Origin: Candidatus Planktophila versatilis
GTDB taxonomy: Bacteria; Actinomycetota; Actinomycetes; Nanopelagicales; Nanopelagicaceae
Assembly: GCF_002288265.1 (NCBI RefSeq)
Contig: NZ_CP016778.1
Span: 186,001-250,000, forward strand
Direction: 5' to 3'
Length of the DNA stretch: 64,000 bases
The translations under genes and the position numbers were made by a program. Below, piece by piece: positions 26,254 through 36,391 of the stretch (its first letter is position 1; each line of letters opens with the position of its first letter). The notes under the pieces were generated by a model that was given only the letters and a program-made list of their open reading frames with translations, was not told the origin of the DNA and searched no databases.

Positions 26254-26546
26254 TGGTGAAAACAGCGGATAAGGTCGAGGAAGAGATTCGTGCAATCTTT
26301 TCTAGTGATACGCCATGGGTCACCATTGTTTGGGATGACCCAGTTAACTTGCAGACCTATGTCACCTATGTGTTTATGGAACTTTTCAACTATTCCAAAG
26401 CTCGCGCCACTGAGTTGATGCTACAAGTTCATAATGAGGGCAAAGCTATTGTTTCCACAGGAAGTCGAGAAGAGATGGAACATGATGTCGCGCGCCTACA
26501 TGAATACGGATTGTGGGCCACATTGCAACGCGGTGATCAGCTGTGA
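26250..26546 (+). CDS. clpS: ATP-dependent Clp protease adaptor ClpS
   Basis: A 98-residue N-end-rule adaptor for ClpAP/ClpCP. The family core [19 protein letters not shown] and the helix [17 protein letters not shown] are intact. Asp in D-D-P-V-N and the V-H-x-x-G-K-A histidine bind the substrate N-terminus. It overlaps GH18 by 4 bp (ATGA) and DUF2017 by 4 bp. The clpS-DUF2017-mec-cysO-cysM order is also found in mycobacteria. Confidence 0.93.
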   Translation: MMVKTADKVEEEIRAIFSSDTPWVTIVWDDPVNLQTYVTYVFMELFNYSKARATELMLQVHNEGKAIVSTGSREEMEHDVARLHEYGLWATLQRGDQL

Positions 26547-27127
26547 CCGCTACGGAAGGTTTTAAGCGCCACGGGGATCATTCATACGTTGCACAATTTG
26601 CTGACAGTGAGAAAGAAGTGCTCCTGAATTTGTGTGAACAAATAATTGAACTTTTAGCAGAGCGTACAGACCATGGAAATGATGATCCACTGGCTGCAAT
26701 GGTTGGAATTACATCCCATGATTCTCCACCCGAAGATGACGTGCTGCACCGTCTCTTGCCTAATGCATATGCCGATTCTGTCGATTCATCTGAATTTCGC
26801 AGATATACCGAATCAACTCTTCGCGCCAAGAAGCAGGCACATGCAGTTGTGATGCGCATACATTTAAAATCATCAGAGGATGGCACTATTGATTTAGATC
26901 ACGACAATGCCAATGCCTGGCTTGGCGCGATAAACGATATTCGATTGGCACTGGGTGTGCGCCTTAAGGTGGAGAGTAATTCCAATGAACATCTTGAAAT
27001 TCTCGCACCCGATGATCCGCTTCGAGGTGTCTATGCTGTCTACACCTGGCTAGGTTGGTTACAAGAAAGCCTTCTCTCAGCCCTGATTGATGATGCAGAT
27101 TCGAAATCGCAACCTGAGAATTCTTAA
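26543..27127 (+). CDS. DUF2017 family protein
   Basis: A 194-residue actinobacterial protein with the conserved pattern R-L-L-P-N-A-Y and [13 protein letters not shown] near the middle and [20 protein letters not shown] at the end. It is almost always next to clpS, so a link to ClpS-dependent proteolysis is likely but unproven. The start GTG 26543 overlaps clpS (GTGA). Confidence 0.82.
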   Translation: MTATEGFKRHGDHSYVAQFADSEKEVLLNLCEQIIELLAERTDHGNDDPLAAMVGITSHDSPPEDDVLHRLLPNAYADSVDSSEFRRYTESTLRAKKQAHAVVMRIHLKSSEDGTIDLDHDNANAWLGAINDIRLALGVRLKVESNSNEHLEILAPDDPLRGVYAVYTWLGWLQESLLSALIDDADSKSQPENS

Positions 27128-27139
27128 GATGACTTCTTG

Positions 27140-27145
27140 TAAGAT
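27140..27145 (+). promoter_or_regulatory. -10 element of mec (leaderless type)
   Basis: TAAGAT lies 6 nt before the mec ATG at 27152. It gives the cysteine genes a promoter separate from the clpS operon. Confidence 0.5.
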
Positions 27146-27151
27146 ACACAC

Positions 27152-27568
27152 ATGACTCTAGAAATCTCTCGCACATTAGTCGATGCGATTCTTGAACAAT
27201 CACGCGTTGAATATCCAGATGAATGCTGTGGCGTGATCTTGGGGCCAATTGGGTCAGATAAAGCTCTTCGGCATAAGCCAATGATCAATGCAGCACATTC
27301 GCCTACTTTTTATGAGTTTGATCCAAAAGATCTTTTAGCACTTTACCGCGAGGTCGATGATAATGATGAAGAGATTGTTGTTATCTATCATTCGCATACA
27401 GAGACAGAGGCTTATCCCTCTCGAACCGATATCGCCTACGCCGGAGAACCGGGTGCACACTACGTCTTGGTTTCTACCCGCAAAGAGATTGCAACAACTC
27501 CAGAATTCCGTTCATATCGCATCATTGATGGGGTAGTGACCGAAGAGCCAGTCACCATTCTCGAGTAG
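27152..27568 (+). CDS. mec: JAMM-type metallopeptidase Mec (CysO-cysteine peptidase)
   Basis: A 138-residue M67 protease. The zinc motif is complete: a glutamate in the N-terminal part (Y-P-D-E-C-C-G-V), then H-S-H-T-E-T-E-A-Y-P-S-R-T-D (H-x-H-x(7)-S-x-x-D). In mycobacteria Mec releases cysteine from the C-terminus of the sulfur carrier CysO, and the neighbours here (cysO, cysM) are the same set. Confidence 0.9.
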   Translation: MTLEISRTLVDAILEQSRVEYPDECCGVILGPIGSDKALRHKPMINAAHSPTFYEFDPKDLLALYREVDDNDEEIVVIYHSHTETEAYPSRTDIAYAGEPGAHYVLVSTRKEIATTPEFRSYRIIDGVVTEEPVTILE

Positions 27569-27614
27569 GAAATCTCGATTAGAGATAGCGCCGATTTTTC
27601 GACATAATTACGCC

Positions 27615-28840
<1,226 letters not shown>

Positions 28841-28854
28841 TCCGTTCTCGCCGT

Positions 28855-28860
28855 TAGACT
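28855..28860 (+). promoter_or_regulatory. -10 element of murI (leaderless type)
   Basis: TAGACT lies 6 nt before the murI ATG at 28867, within the 26-bp gap after cysM. Confidence 0.5.
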
Positions 28861-28866
28861 CATCCC

Positions 28867-29664
28867 ATGAGTTCTGCGCCAATCGGTATCTTCGATTCTG
28901 GTGTTGGCGGTTTAACGGTTGCTAGAGCAATTCTTGATCAATTACCCAATGAATCCACTCTATATATAGGTGACACAGCGCGCGGACCATATGGTCCAAG
29001 GCCCCTGGCAGAAGTTCGCGACTTCGCTCTCGAAACTCTAGATTTTCTCGTCGAACAAGGAGTCAAAGCCCTAGTTATTGCATGCAATACCGCAAGTGCT
29101 GCCATGTTGCGCGATGCAAGAGAGCGATATTCGATACCGGTTATTGAGGTAATTCAACCGGCTGTTCGTCGAGCTGTTGCTGCAACACGATCAGGTCGAG
29201 TTGGAGTTATTGGAACTCGAGCAACAATTGAATCAAGGGCATATCTCGATGCCTTTGCCGCTGCTCCGCAATTAAGAATTGAATCCATTGCTTGCCCGCT
29301 CTTTGTGGAGTTTGTAGAGCGCGGTGAAACCTCTGGAGAAGCAATCACAAAAATTGCTCGTGAGTATCTCAAGCCAATGATTGATGCCGATATCGACACA
29401 TTAGTCTTAGGTTGCACCCACTACCCACTTCTTACCGGCGTCATTTCATATGTTATGGGTAACGATGTCTCCCTCGTTTCAAGTGCCGAAGAAACTGCAA
29501 AGGATCTATACCGAGTATTGGTTGAGAATAATTTGCTTCGGGGCGGTTCTGAGAGCCCATCCACTCATAAGTTCCTAGCCACAGGAGATGCTCAAGCATT
29601 TGAATTACTTGCACGACGCTTCCTAGGGCCAGAAGTTGGTTCGGTGCAGCACCAAGATTTGTGA
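28867..29664 (+). CDS. murI: Glutamate racemase
   Basis: A 265-residue racemase that supplies D-glutamate for peptidoglycan. The N-terminal [12 protein letters not shown] motif and both catalytic cysteines (V-I-A-C-N-T-A-S and L-G-C-T-H-Y-P-L) are present. It follows cysM as in mycobacteria, where one gene intervenes. Confidence 0.94.
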   Translation: MSSAPIGIFDSGVGGLTVARAILDQLPNESTLYIGDTARGPYGPRPLAEVRDFALETLDFLVEQGVKALVIACNTASAAMLRDARERYSIPVIEVIQPAVRRAVAATRSGRVGVIGTRATIESRAYLDAFAAAPQLRIESIACPLFVEFVERGETSGEAITKIAREYLKPMIDADIDTLVLGCTHYPLLTGVISYVMGNDVSLVSSAEETAKDLYRVLVENNLLRGGSESPSTHKFLATGDAQAFELLARRFLGPEVGSVQHQDL

Positions 29665-29720
29665 GCAATAAACTTTAATTCTAGCTTTATCCGCAGAACT
29701 AATAGAGAACGAGGAATGTA

Positions 29721-30446
29721 ATGGCACGCAACGATGGACGCACAGTAGATCAACTCCGCGATATCAAGATAACTCGTGGCTGGTTGGATCACGCCGAAGG
29801 TTCAGTACTTGTTGAATTCGGAAAGACTCGCGTGCTCTGCGTTGCATCTTTCACTCCGGGTGTTCCTCGCTGGTTAAAAGATTCAGGTAACGGATGGGTC
29901 ACCTCTGAGTATTCAATGCTGCCTAGAGCTACGCATACGCGCTCTGATCGTGAGAGCGTGAAAGGAAAGCTAGGGGGTCGCACACAAGAGATTTCGCGCT
30001 TGGTCGGCCGCTCATTGCGTGGAATTGTTGATATGAAAGAGCTTGGCGAAAACACAATCGTTATCGATTGTGATGTGCTGCAAGCCGATGGCGGAACTCG
30101 CACAGCTGCAATCACTGGTGCATATGTTGCACTGGCAGATGCAATTGCCTGGGCTCAAAAAGAAGGTCACGTAAAGGCAAGTGCAAAACCACTTGCGGAC
30201 TCAGTAGCTGCAGTCAGCGTTGGAATTGTCGATGGCGTTCCGATGCTTGATATCTGCTATGAAGAAGATGTGCGGGCAGAAACAGATATGAATGTTGTGT
30301 GCGCCGGTGATGGAAGATTTATCGAAGTCCAGGGCACTGCAGAAGGGGCACCATTTGATCGTGCACTGCTTGATTCGTTACTCAATCTTGCTGTAGCTGG
30401 GTGCGCCGAACTAACCAAATTGCAGAAACAAGCACTCGCTCGCTAA
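29721..30446 (+). CDS. rph: Ribonuclease PH
   Basis: A 241-residue 3'-to-5' phosphorolytic exoribonuclease that trims tRNA 3' ends. It has R-x-x-D-Q-L-R at the N-terminus, [15 protein letters not shown] and the active-site [17 protein letters not shown] upstream of ATG 29721 serves as ribosome-binding site. rdgB follows without a gap. Confidence 0.95.
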   Translation: MARNDGRTVDQLRDIKITRGWLDHAEGSVLVEFGKTRVLCVASFTPGVPRWLKDSGNGWVTSEYSMLPRATHTRSDRESVKGKLGGRTQEISRLVGRSLRGIVDMKELGENTIVIDCDVLQADGGTRTAAITGAYVALADAIAWAQKEGHVKASAKPLADSVAAVSVGIVDGVPMLDICYEEDVRAETDMNVVCAGDGRFIEVQGTAEGAPFDRALLDSLLNLAVAGCAELTKLQKQALAR

Positions 30447-31064
30447 ATGCCACACACGTTATTACTTGCCACTCGTAACAAAGGAAAGATTGAAGAGTTT
30501 CGCAGAATTCTTGAAGCTGTTGCACCTGGGGCAATCAACCTCGTCGGCCTTGATCAATTTCCTGATCTTGCCGATGTCATTGAAGACGGCGTAACTTTCG
30601 AGGAAAATGCGCTGAAGAAGGCGCGAGAAATGTCGATGGCAACGGGGCTACCTGCAATTGCCGATGACAGTGGACTCTGTGTTGATCACTTAAATGGTGA
30701 GCCAGGAATTTACTCTGCGCGGTGGGCAGGTTCTCATGGTGATGATGCGGCGAATACGAGAAAAGTTCTAGAACAAATGCGAGATGTTCCGGATGAGGAA
30801 AGAGGAGCGCACTTCACCTGTGTTGCAGCCCTCTATCTGCCTGATGGCAGAAGCCACTCTGAAGAGGCAGAGTTCCACGGCTCAATTTTGCGTGCACCAG
30901 TGGGTGAATTTGGATTCGGATATGACCCCATTTTCTCACCGCATGGTTTCACAGAGTCGAGTGCACAAATGAGCGCAGAAGCCAAGGATGCAATCAGTCA
31001 TCGGGGAAAATCGCTTCGAGCCATTGCACCACATGTGATCACATTGCTTGAAAGCCTGGGTTAA
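30447..31064 (+). CDS. rdgB: Non-canonical purine NTP pyrophosphatase (RdgB/HAM1)
   Basis: A 205-residue housecleaning enzyme that hydrolyses dITP, ITP and XTP. T-R-N-K-G-K at the N-terminus binds the triphosphate. A-D-D-S-G-L-C-V-D and F-G-Y-D-P-I-F are the family signatures, and S-H-R-G-K-S-L-R-A closes the site. It starts immediately after the rph stop. Confidence 0.95.
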   Translation: MPHTLLLATRNKGKIEEFRRILEAVAPGAINLVGLDQFPDLADVIEDGVTFEENALKKAREMSMATGLPAIADDSGLCVDHLNGEPGIYSARWAGSHGDDAANTRKVLEQMRDVPDEERGAHFTCVAALYLPDGRSHSEEAEFHGSILRAPVGEFGFGYDPIFSPHGFTESSAQMSAEAKDAISHRGKSLRAIAPHVITLLESLG

Positions 31065-31114
31065 ACTTGGCCCATACCCATCGTCTTTGAACGACAACCA
31101 TCTAGGAGATTACA

Positions 31115-31993
31115 GTGGCAGTAAAGAAGAAGTCAGCAGCGAAGAAAGCTGCTCCGAAGAAGTCAACGGCTAAGAAGACAGCAAAGAAGTCTCCTGCTAA
31201 AAAGAGCGCAGCGAAGAAGAGTGCGCCTAAGAGAGCGGTCAAGAAGGCTGTTGTAAAGAAGAAGACTGCGAAGAAGGTTGCCAAGAAGTCAACCGCCAAG
31301 AAGTCAACCGCGAAGAAGACGGTAAAGAAGTCTGCAGCGCGTAAGAAGATTGCATCACAGGTTGTCATCCCGCCAGTTCCATCAATTGGTGGATCCCGTG
31401 TAAATGTTTCAACAACCCCATCACCTGCTGCGCCGCGTACTTCAGCAGCAAGTGCTAAGCCAGCGGCTGCTTCAAAGCCAGCAACGAGTTCGAGTAGCAA
31501 GTCGTCATCAAAGGCCCTCTTTGCAGTTCTACTTGGAATTCTCCTAGTTGGTGCATTCGTTATTTCTAATTCAGATAAAGATGGCGATGAGATGGCAACT
31601 GAAACACCTGCAGCAACAGAATCTGCAGCACCTGAGGAAACTCCGGCTGTAACAGAATCTGCAGCACCTGAGGAAACTCCAGTTGTAACAGATCCTGCTA
31701 ACACAACAGGTGAGGCACCATCACGCTTCATTGGAAACTGGAAGGACAGTTCAAAGTCTGTCATGGTCATTACTTGGAAGGCACCAGCTGGAGAAGTAAA
31801 GGGTTACTCAGTAGAGACTCGTGCAAACCTCGGTGAGTGGAAAGTCGTATCAGAAGTTTCTGCAACAACATTTGCTGCAGAGTTTGCTAAGACTGCAACT
31901 GAAGGTTCAACTTCATTCCGCGTATCAGCTGTCTACCCAGATGGTTCACTCGGAGTTGCAGTTCCATTCGGCTTTGCCGGTCAGTTCGAATAA
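31115..31993 (+). CDS. Membrane protein with histone-H1-like Lys/Ala N-terminal tail and FN3-like C-terminus
   Basis: A 292-residue protein of unusual build. Residues 1-85 are Lys/Ala-rich repeats of the A-K-K-S / A-K-K-T type, as in bacterial histone-H1-like proteins. About 90-130 is a Ser/Ala/Pro linker. About 134-152 is one membrane helix. About 153-205 is acidic and Thr/Pro-rich with a 12-residue duplicated unit (T-E-S-A-A-P-E-E-T-P). About 206-292 resembles a fibronectin type III fold (V-M-V-I-T-W-K-A-P-A, G-Y-S-V-E-T-R, F-R-V-S-A-V). Topology would place the basic tail inside and the FN3 part outside. Start GTG 31115 with AGGAG. A strong terminator follows. Function unknown; DNA-to-membrane tethering is an inference. 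Confidence 0.6.
   Translation: MAVKKKSAAKKAAPKKSTAKKTAKKSPAKKSAAKKSAPKRAVKKAVVKKKTAKKVAKKSTAKKSTAKKTVKKSAARKKIASQVVIPPVPSIGGSRVNVSTTPSPAAPRTSAASAKPAAASKPATSSSSKSSSKALFAVLLGILLVGAFVISNSDKDGDEMATETPAATESAAPEETPAVTESAAPEETPVVTDPANTTGEAPSRFIGNWKDSSKSVMVITWKAPAGEVKGYSVETRANLGEWKVVSEVSATTFAAEFAKTATEGSTSFRVSAVYPDGSLGVAVPFGFAGQFE
31616..31680 (+). repeat. Tandem 36-bp repeat in the linker of the H1-like protein
   Basis: A 29-bp block at 31616-31644 recurs identically at 31652-31680, period 36 bp (12 codons). It encodes two copies of an acidic Thr/Pro/Ala unit between the membrane helix and the FN3-like domain, and is likely to vary in copy number between strains. Confidence 0.8.
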
Positions 31994-32003
31994 AAGTTAT
32001 TGG

Positions 32004-32036
32004 AAAAACCCCGACCATAATTGGTCGGGGTTTTTT
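32004..32036. terminator. Strong bidirectional Rho-independent terminator
   Basis: AAAAA, then a perfect 9-bp stem CCCCGACCA (32009-32017) / TGGTCGGGG (32022-32030) with loop TAAT, then TTTTTT. The flanking A and T tracts let it serve both the H1-like gene and the convergent acyltransferase, whose stop it touches. Confidence 0.92.
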
Positions 32037-33781
32037 CATTTCAAATACTTGAGAATTTCTCCAACATAGACTGCAACACCTGTCGGCACTAAGTGAATTC
32101 CATCGGGTGCAAAGTATTCGGGATGGCCCATAGAAATTGAATTCCAATCAATTAGCGTGACTGTGGAATATTGTTGGGCAACCTCGGCAACTAATGCATT
32201 GTTCCCATCTCGCCAAGGTCTTGATACTGCAGTATTGACCACAATCACTTGCGGCTGGTCTTTCACAAGCTCGAATATTGCCTGCACATCATCACGATTT
32301 AATACTCCGTTGTTGCCTAGGTTAAAAATCACCGGTGAATTGCCCACTTGAGCCTTATCACTTTGCATGACCTCTAATAGTTCAGGCGCCTGTCGTCCAA
32401 TTCGGGCATTCATCACCGATATTGGCTTTTGCGCACCAAGTGAGGAGCGAATTCCCAAGATGACCGAATCACCTGTCACCCAGAGCCCATCTGATGCCGG
32501 GGCACTGATTGAAATTTCTGGAGCGGTGAGAGCTTTCTCAATCGCAGCGCGTTGTTCATTGCCTATAGAGACTGCGCGAACGCTGACAACAGTAGCAAGT
32601 GCAAGTACAACAACGAAAACAGCTGCAAAGGTACGTGTTTGTCGCGAGCGTTCTTTTCTAGTTCTGTATTTAAGTCCTTTAAGCCAAAGTTTGAGAGCTC
32701 CTCGACGAATTGGCTGTTCCACATATCGCAAAGAAATATCAGCTAGCGCAAAGACAATAAGAATACGAAGTGCATAAAGCGCCCACATCTGACCAGCTAG
32801 ATCAACGCTTGGGCGAGTAACTTGGAAAATTATCCAATGCCATAAATACATCGCATATGAACGTTGACCAATCCACACCAGAATAGGATTTTGCAGAATC
32901 GGTGCGAAGCGAGATGCCGGATGAACGACAGACATAATTATTGAGGCTCCGAAGAGTCCAGCAAGCGGGAAGGCAATTTTATATAAAGTCGGTTTGGATT
33001 CATCAATGAGTAAAAAAGTTGCGATGATTCCAATAAAACCAAAGACACCAATTCCGTCGATGAAGTCCTGAGCCTTCTTACTGACATTGATCGTGAAATT
33101 CTGTGGAATCCAACTCACGGCAAGTGCTGCACCTAAGAACAATCCAATGCTGTGCGTATCCGTTCCGAAGTACACATGGCTGACTTTCGAGGCATTTGAG
33201 GCATCGAGTGAGAATGAAACAAGAAGCAGCGTGATACCGGAGGCTGCGGCAATAACAAGTGCGGCAATTGGTATCCGACTTTTACCTAATCGCTTAAGAA
33301 TAAAGTAGAGGATGAGCGGCCAAAGAAGATAAAACTGTGCCTCAACTGCAAGTGACCATGTGTGCTGAAGAAGAGGCGGCCTGCCGATACTTTCGAAATA
33401 ATCTTGGTGACGCGCTACCAGCCACCAATTCATAGTGCCTGTGAGTGAAAATGGCATATCTGTGAGAAGTCGCTTGATGGTATCGGGCGCCCAAATACCA
33501 ATTGCAATCGTTGTCGTGGTGACGGTAAAGATAAGGGCTGGCAGCAATCGCCGAGCTCGCGCAAGGTAAAAGCCGCGTAGATCAAGACCACCGCTCTGCT
33601 CAATAGAATCAAGGAGCAAGCGCGTTATTACATATCCAGAGATGACAAAGAAGAGATCAACACCGAGAAATCCACCCGGAATCCAATTAAAGCCCAGGTG
33701 ATAAAGCATCACCGCAATTACTGCCAGTGCACGAAGCCCATCGATTGCAGGGATGTATTGGATACCGCGATTGGCAGCCAT
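32036..33781 (-). CDS. Membrane acyltransferase with C-terminal SGNH domain (OatA-like)
   Basis: A 581-residue protein. The N-terminal ~400 residues form an acyltransferase-3 domain with ten or so helices (Y-I-P-A-I-D-G-L-R-A-L-A-V, catalytic-type His in M-L-Y-H-L, G-G-F-L-G-V-D-L-F-F-V-I-S-G-Y). After one more helix, an extracytoplasmic SGNH hydrolase-like domain has W-V-T-G-D-S-V, L-G-N-N-G and D-G-I-H-L. This two-part build is that of peptidoglycan or exopolysaccharide O-acetyltransferases, which confer lysozyme resistance or decorate surface glycans. The acceptor is unknown. It starts 5 bp after the coiled-coil gene upstream and probably shares its transcript. Confidence 0.85.
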   Translation of the reverse strand: MAANRGIQYIPAIDGLRALAVIAVMLYHLGFNWIPGGFLGVDLFFVISGYVITRLLLDSIEQSGGLDLRGFYLARARRLLPALIFTVTTTTIAIGIWAPDTIKRLLTDMPFSLTGTMNWWLVARHQDYFESIGRPPLLQHTWSLAVEAQFYLLWPLILYFILKRLGKSRIPIAALVIAAASGITLLLVSFSLDASNASKVSHVYFGTDTHSIGLFLGAALAVSWIPQNFTINVSKKAQDFIDGIGVFGFIGIIATFLLIDESKPTLYKIAFPLAGLFGASIIMSVVHPASRFAPILQNPILVWIGQRSYAMYLWHWIIFQVTRPSVDLAGQMWALYALRILIVFALADISLRYVEQPIRRGALKLWLKGLKYRTRKERSRQTRTFAAVFVVVLALATVVSVRAVSIGNEQRAAIEKALTAPEISISAPASDGLWVTGDSVILGIRSSLGAQKPISVMNARIGRQAPELLEVMQSDKAQVGNSPVIFNLGNNGVLNRDDVQAIFELVKDQPQVIVVNTAVSRPWRDGNNALVAEVAQQYSTVTLIDWNSISMGHPEYFAPDGIHLVPTGVAVYVGEILKYLK

Positions 33782-33786
33782 ATCAA

Positions 33787-34611
33787 TTACTTGCGCTTAG
33801 TAGCAGATTTCTTAACAGGGCGCTTTGCAGCAGATTTTTTAGTACGTTTAGGTGCGCTAATAGCCGCGCGTGTGCGCTTACTCTCCACGGCAATAGGAGC
33901 AGAACTTTTAATAGTTCCATCTTCATTTATTGCACTAGCAACTACATCGCTCATCTTACTTAAGCGAGCAAAGGCAGAATCTAATCGGTCACGAGATTGT
34001 GCGATTGCACTCTCGGCAGCAGATAACGCTTGAGTTTGCGAGCGATAGAGACGTTCAGTATCTGTGATGATCTCGGCAAGCCATGCTCGATACTCATTGA
34101 CGTTCTCAGATGCTTCACCGATTACTCTCTCGGCTTCACGACGCGCAGCTGTGGCAAGTGCAGCAGCTTCGCGGCGTTTACTCTCCATAACTAGATCTGC
34201 CTCACGACTTGCCTCACGAATCAGTTCGGCTGCCTCAAGTTCAGCTACGGAAATATATTTACGCCCTCGAGTTTCAGCTCCAGCCAGGACGCTTCGTGCC
34301 TTGTTCTCAGCACCCTCAAGAACATCTTTAGCGGTACGTGATGATTCAGAAATGACACGGTCGGCAGTGGAAAGTGCCTTTGCCTCGCGAGCTTGCGCTG
34401 ATTTGATCATCGCCATTGCTGTTTCGGTGGCAAGGATTTCAAACTCTTCCCTAGTAAGACCAGTGATGTCGCGACGTGAACGTAGATCAGCTAATTGAGA
34501 CTCAAGATCACGAATGCGATCAACCGGGTTGGCAATAGGTTCACGATCGGTTTCTTCACGGAAACCCACCCAGTTGCGGAAATTCTTCTCTGCCATTGTG
34601 AGAACTCTCAT
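33787..34611 (-). CDS. Coiled-coil (DivIVA-like) protein with Lys-rich H1-like tail
   Basis: A 274-residue protein dominated by Ala/Glu/Arg coiled coil (about residues 30-230) with repeated A-R-R-E-A and E-A-S patterns like the DivIVA/Wag31 and FilP group of polar or cytoskeletal proteins, but no clear DivIVA N-terminal lipid-binding motif. The last 25 residues (A-P-K-R-T-K-K-S-A-A-K-R-P-V-K-K-S) form a Lys/Ala tail like the N-terminus of the protein at 31115-31993. The start could be ATG 34611 or ATG 34596; neither has a strong Shine-Dalgarno. It precedes the acyltransferase by 5 bp. A role in polar growth or nucleoid organisation is an inference. Confidence 0.5.
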   Translation of the reverse strand: MRVLTMAEKNFRNWVGFREETDREPIANPVDRIRDLESQLADLRSRRDITGLTREEFEILATETAMAMIKSAQAREAKALSTADRVISESSRTAKDVLEGAENKARSVLAGAETRGRKYISVAELEAAELIREASREADLVMESKRREAAALATAARREAERVIGEASENVNEYRAWLAEIITDTERLYRSQTQALSAAESAIAQSRDRLDSAFARLSKMSDVVASAINEDGTIKSSAPIAVESKRTRAAISAPKRTKKSAAKRPVKKSATKRK

Positions 34612-34681
34612 TCGCGGTATCGAATCGGATATTTATCACCAGGCTCTACGCCCCGTGAGAGACCTAGATTAGGGCATTGCG

Positions 34682-35329
34682 CTACTTTCGGTAAATGGCG
34701 AAAGAGACCGCTAGGTACTGCGAAATCCATGCCGCAAGCACAAAGATGTGAAAAAGCTCGTGGAAACCAAAGTACTTGGCGTTGCGCCCCGGCAATTTCA
34801 AGGCGTAAAAAATCGCCCCGATGGAGTAGAGAAGTCCCCCGATAAGAATAGGAATTAACACCCATAAACCACCCTCGCGATAAAGCTGGGGGGTATAGAT
34901 GATGGCAACCCATCCGAGTACTAAGTAGTTGGCAACATAGAGCCAACGCGGTGCGCCCACCCAAAAAACGCGGATGGCCACGCCAAATATTGCGCCAATC
35001 CAAATCACTGCCAGCAAAATATTTCTATCGCGGGCGCCAAGAAGAGCAACGGCAAAGGGCGTGTAAGAACCAGCAATCAGTAAATTGATATTGGCATGAT
35101 CCCAGCGGCGCCATATCTTCTTCTTCCTAGGCACCCAGGGCACGCGGTGATACACAGCCGAAACGCTAAAGAGCATGATTGCCGTAATGGAGTAGAGCGC
35201 GACAGCAAACCGCAAGGATTCACGGCTGAGAATAAAGAGAACGAGTGAAGCGATGATGACTACCGGGGTGGCACCGAGGTGAAACCAACCGCGCAGTTTG
35301 GGAGGCCGGACTTCGGGATCGGCACTCAT
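34682..35329 (-). CDS. Hemolysin III / PAQR family membrane protein
   Basis: A 215-residue seven-helix protein. It has the PAQR metal-site residues: S-A-V-Y-H in helix 2, W-D-H-A-N-I before helix 3 and F-G-F-H-E-L-F-H-I in the last helix. The family includes YqfA and hemolysin III; the enzymatic role in bacteria is unclear (a hydrolase of membrane lipids is proposed). TAGGCT lies 7 nt before the ATG, so the mRNA is probably leaderless. Confidence 0.85.
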   Translation of the reverse strand: MSADPEVRPPKLRGWFHLGATPVVIIASLVLFILSRESLRFAVALYSITAIMLFSVSAVYHRVPWVPRKKKIWRRWDHANINLLIAGSYTPFAVALLGARDRNILLAVIWIGAIFGVAIRVFWVGAPRWLYVANYLVLGWVAIIYTPQLYREGGLWVLIPILIGGLLYSIGAIFYALKLPGRNAKYFGFHELFHIFVLAAWISQYLAVSFAIYRK

Positions 35330-35564
35330 AGTAGGAAGCCTAGGGCTTTTATCGGCAATCTACTTACCCACCAGTAATGCAGGGCTAGCTGGGAGGGTGA
35401 GCGGTAAATTATGGATTTATTTTACTAAATCACGCTCAGAAGCCTTAAAAAAATGCAAAACACTTGCACATAAGGGGTGCGTATTCGCCCGGTTTGGCGC
35501 ACAATATTGTCTGTCGGTGGTCGCTGGGGTTCCTCGAGGATTCCAATTGCCATATCCCGAACGT

Positions 35565-35603
35565 GCGGACCGCCCGGTCTGCATAGATAAGCACTCACGG
35601 AGG
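35565..35603 (+). promoter_or_regulatory. Actinorhodopsin leader: hairpin and Shine-Dalgarno
   Basis: The 282-bp gap before the rhodopsin gene has no credible gene. Near its end a 7-bp hairpin GCGGACC (35565-35571) / GGTCTGC (35576-35582, one G-T pair) lies 16 nt before GGAGG (35599-35603). Unlike most genes here the rhodopsin therefore has a long leader with a strong ribosome-binding site. A further perfect palindrome, TCCTCGAGGA, is at 35531-35540. No certain -10/-35 pair was identified. Confidence 0.4.
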
Positions 35604-35611
35604 CTTAATAC

Positions 35612-36373
35612 ATGTCAGTAACACTCGACAGCAACCAATGGAACCTCGTTTATAACGTATTTTCATTCGGTTTGATCTCAATGATCGCATGCACAATCTA
35701 TACCCTCGTATCACAGTCACGCGTACTTCCTAAGTACCGTAACGCTCTTGTAATGTCATCAATGGTTACATTCATTGCTGGCTACCACTACTGGCGTATC
35801 TTCAACTCATTTGGCGAGTCATCAGAAGGCATGATGGTTAACGTTTCAGGTGAGCAGGGCGCATTCAACGAGGCATACCGCTACGTTGACTGGCTTCTAA
35901 CTGTTCCACTACTTCTAGTTGAAGTTATTGCTGTATTGGCACTTGCTAAGGAACTTTCAAAGTCACTTATCACTCGCCTTGTACCAGCTTCAGCTGCGAT
36001 GATCGCACTTGGTTACCCAGGTGAAATTTCATCAGACCAGAACACACAGGTTCTTTACGGTGTTCTTTCAACAATCCCATTCATCTACATCCTCTACGTA
36101 CTATTCGTAGAGCTTGGTAAGTCACTCGATCGCCAGCCAGCTGGCGTTGCTGAGACAGTTGGACGTCTACGTCTGCTTCTCATCGCAACATGGGGTGTTT
36201 ACCCAATCGCGTACATCTTCAACATCGTTGGTGATGCTTCAGCATCATCATTCGTAACTGTTCAGGTTGGATACACAATCGCAGACGTTCTTGCGAAGTG
36301 CGTATTCGGTCTAACAATCTTGAAGATCGCTCGCATGAAGTCACATGCTGAAGGCATGCCAGCAGATCACTAA
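35612..36373 (+). CDS. actR: Actinorhodopsin, light-driven proton pump
   Basis: A 253-residue seven-helix microbial rhodopsin. Retinal binds Lys229 in A-D-V-L-A-K. The outward-pump signature is R-Y-V-D93-W-L-L-T97-V-P-L-L-L-V-E104: Asp93 is the proton acceptor and Glu104 the donor (the D-T-E triad of proteorhodopsins). His59 in G-Y-H-Y-W is the partner of the acceptor. Leu101, at the spectral-tuning position, indicates green absorption (Gln would be blue). The sequence is closest in style to actinobacterial rhodopsins of freshwater plankton. Codon use is strongly biased (serine almost always TCA), consistent with high expression. No retinal-synthesis gene is in the window. Confidence 0.95.
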   Translation: MSVTLDSNQWNLVYNVFSFGLISMIACTIYTLVSQSRVLPKYRNALVMSSMVTFIAGYHYWRIFNSFGESSEGMMVNVSGEQGAFNEAYRYVDWLLTVPLLLVEVIAVLALAKELSKSLITRLVPASAAMIALGYPGEISSDQNTQVLYGVLSTIPFIYILYVLFVELGKSLDRQPAGVAETVGRLRLLLIATWGVYPIAYIFNIVGDASASSFVTVQVGYTIADVLAKCVFGLTILKIARMKSHAEGMPADH

Positions 36374-36391
36374 TTACTCATACTAATTAGG

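Noticed and set aside
31102-31770. Long minus-strand frame opposite the H1-like protein
   Set aside because: It is the mirror of a Lys/Ala-repeat coding sequence (giving Phe/Ala/Leu repeats); no start signal and no family resemblance.
35298-35621. 107-codon plus-strand frame across the hlyIII-actinorhodopsin gap
   Set aside because: It overlaps the hlyIII start on the other strand and the rhodopsin start in another frame, has low-complexity composition and no ribosome-binding site.
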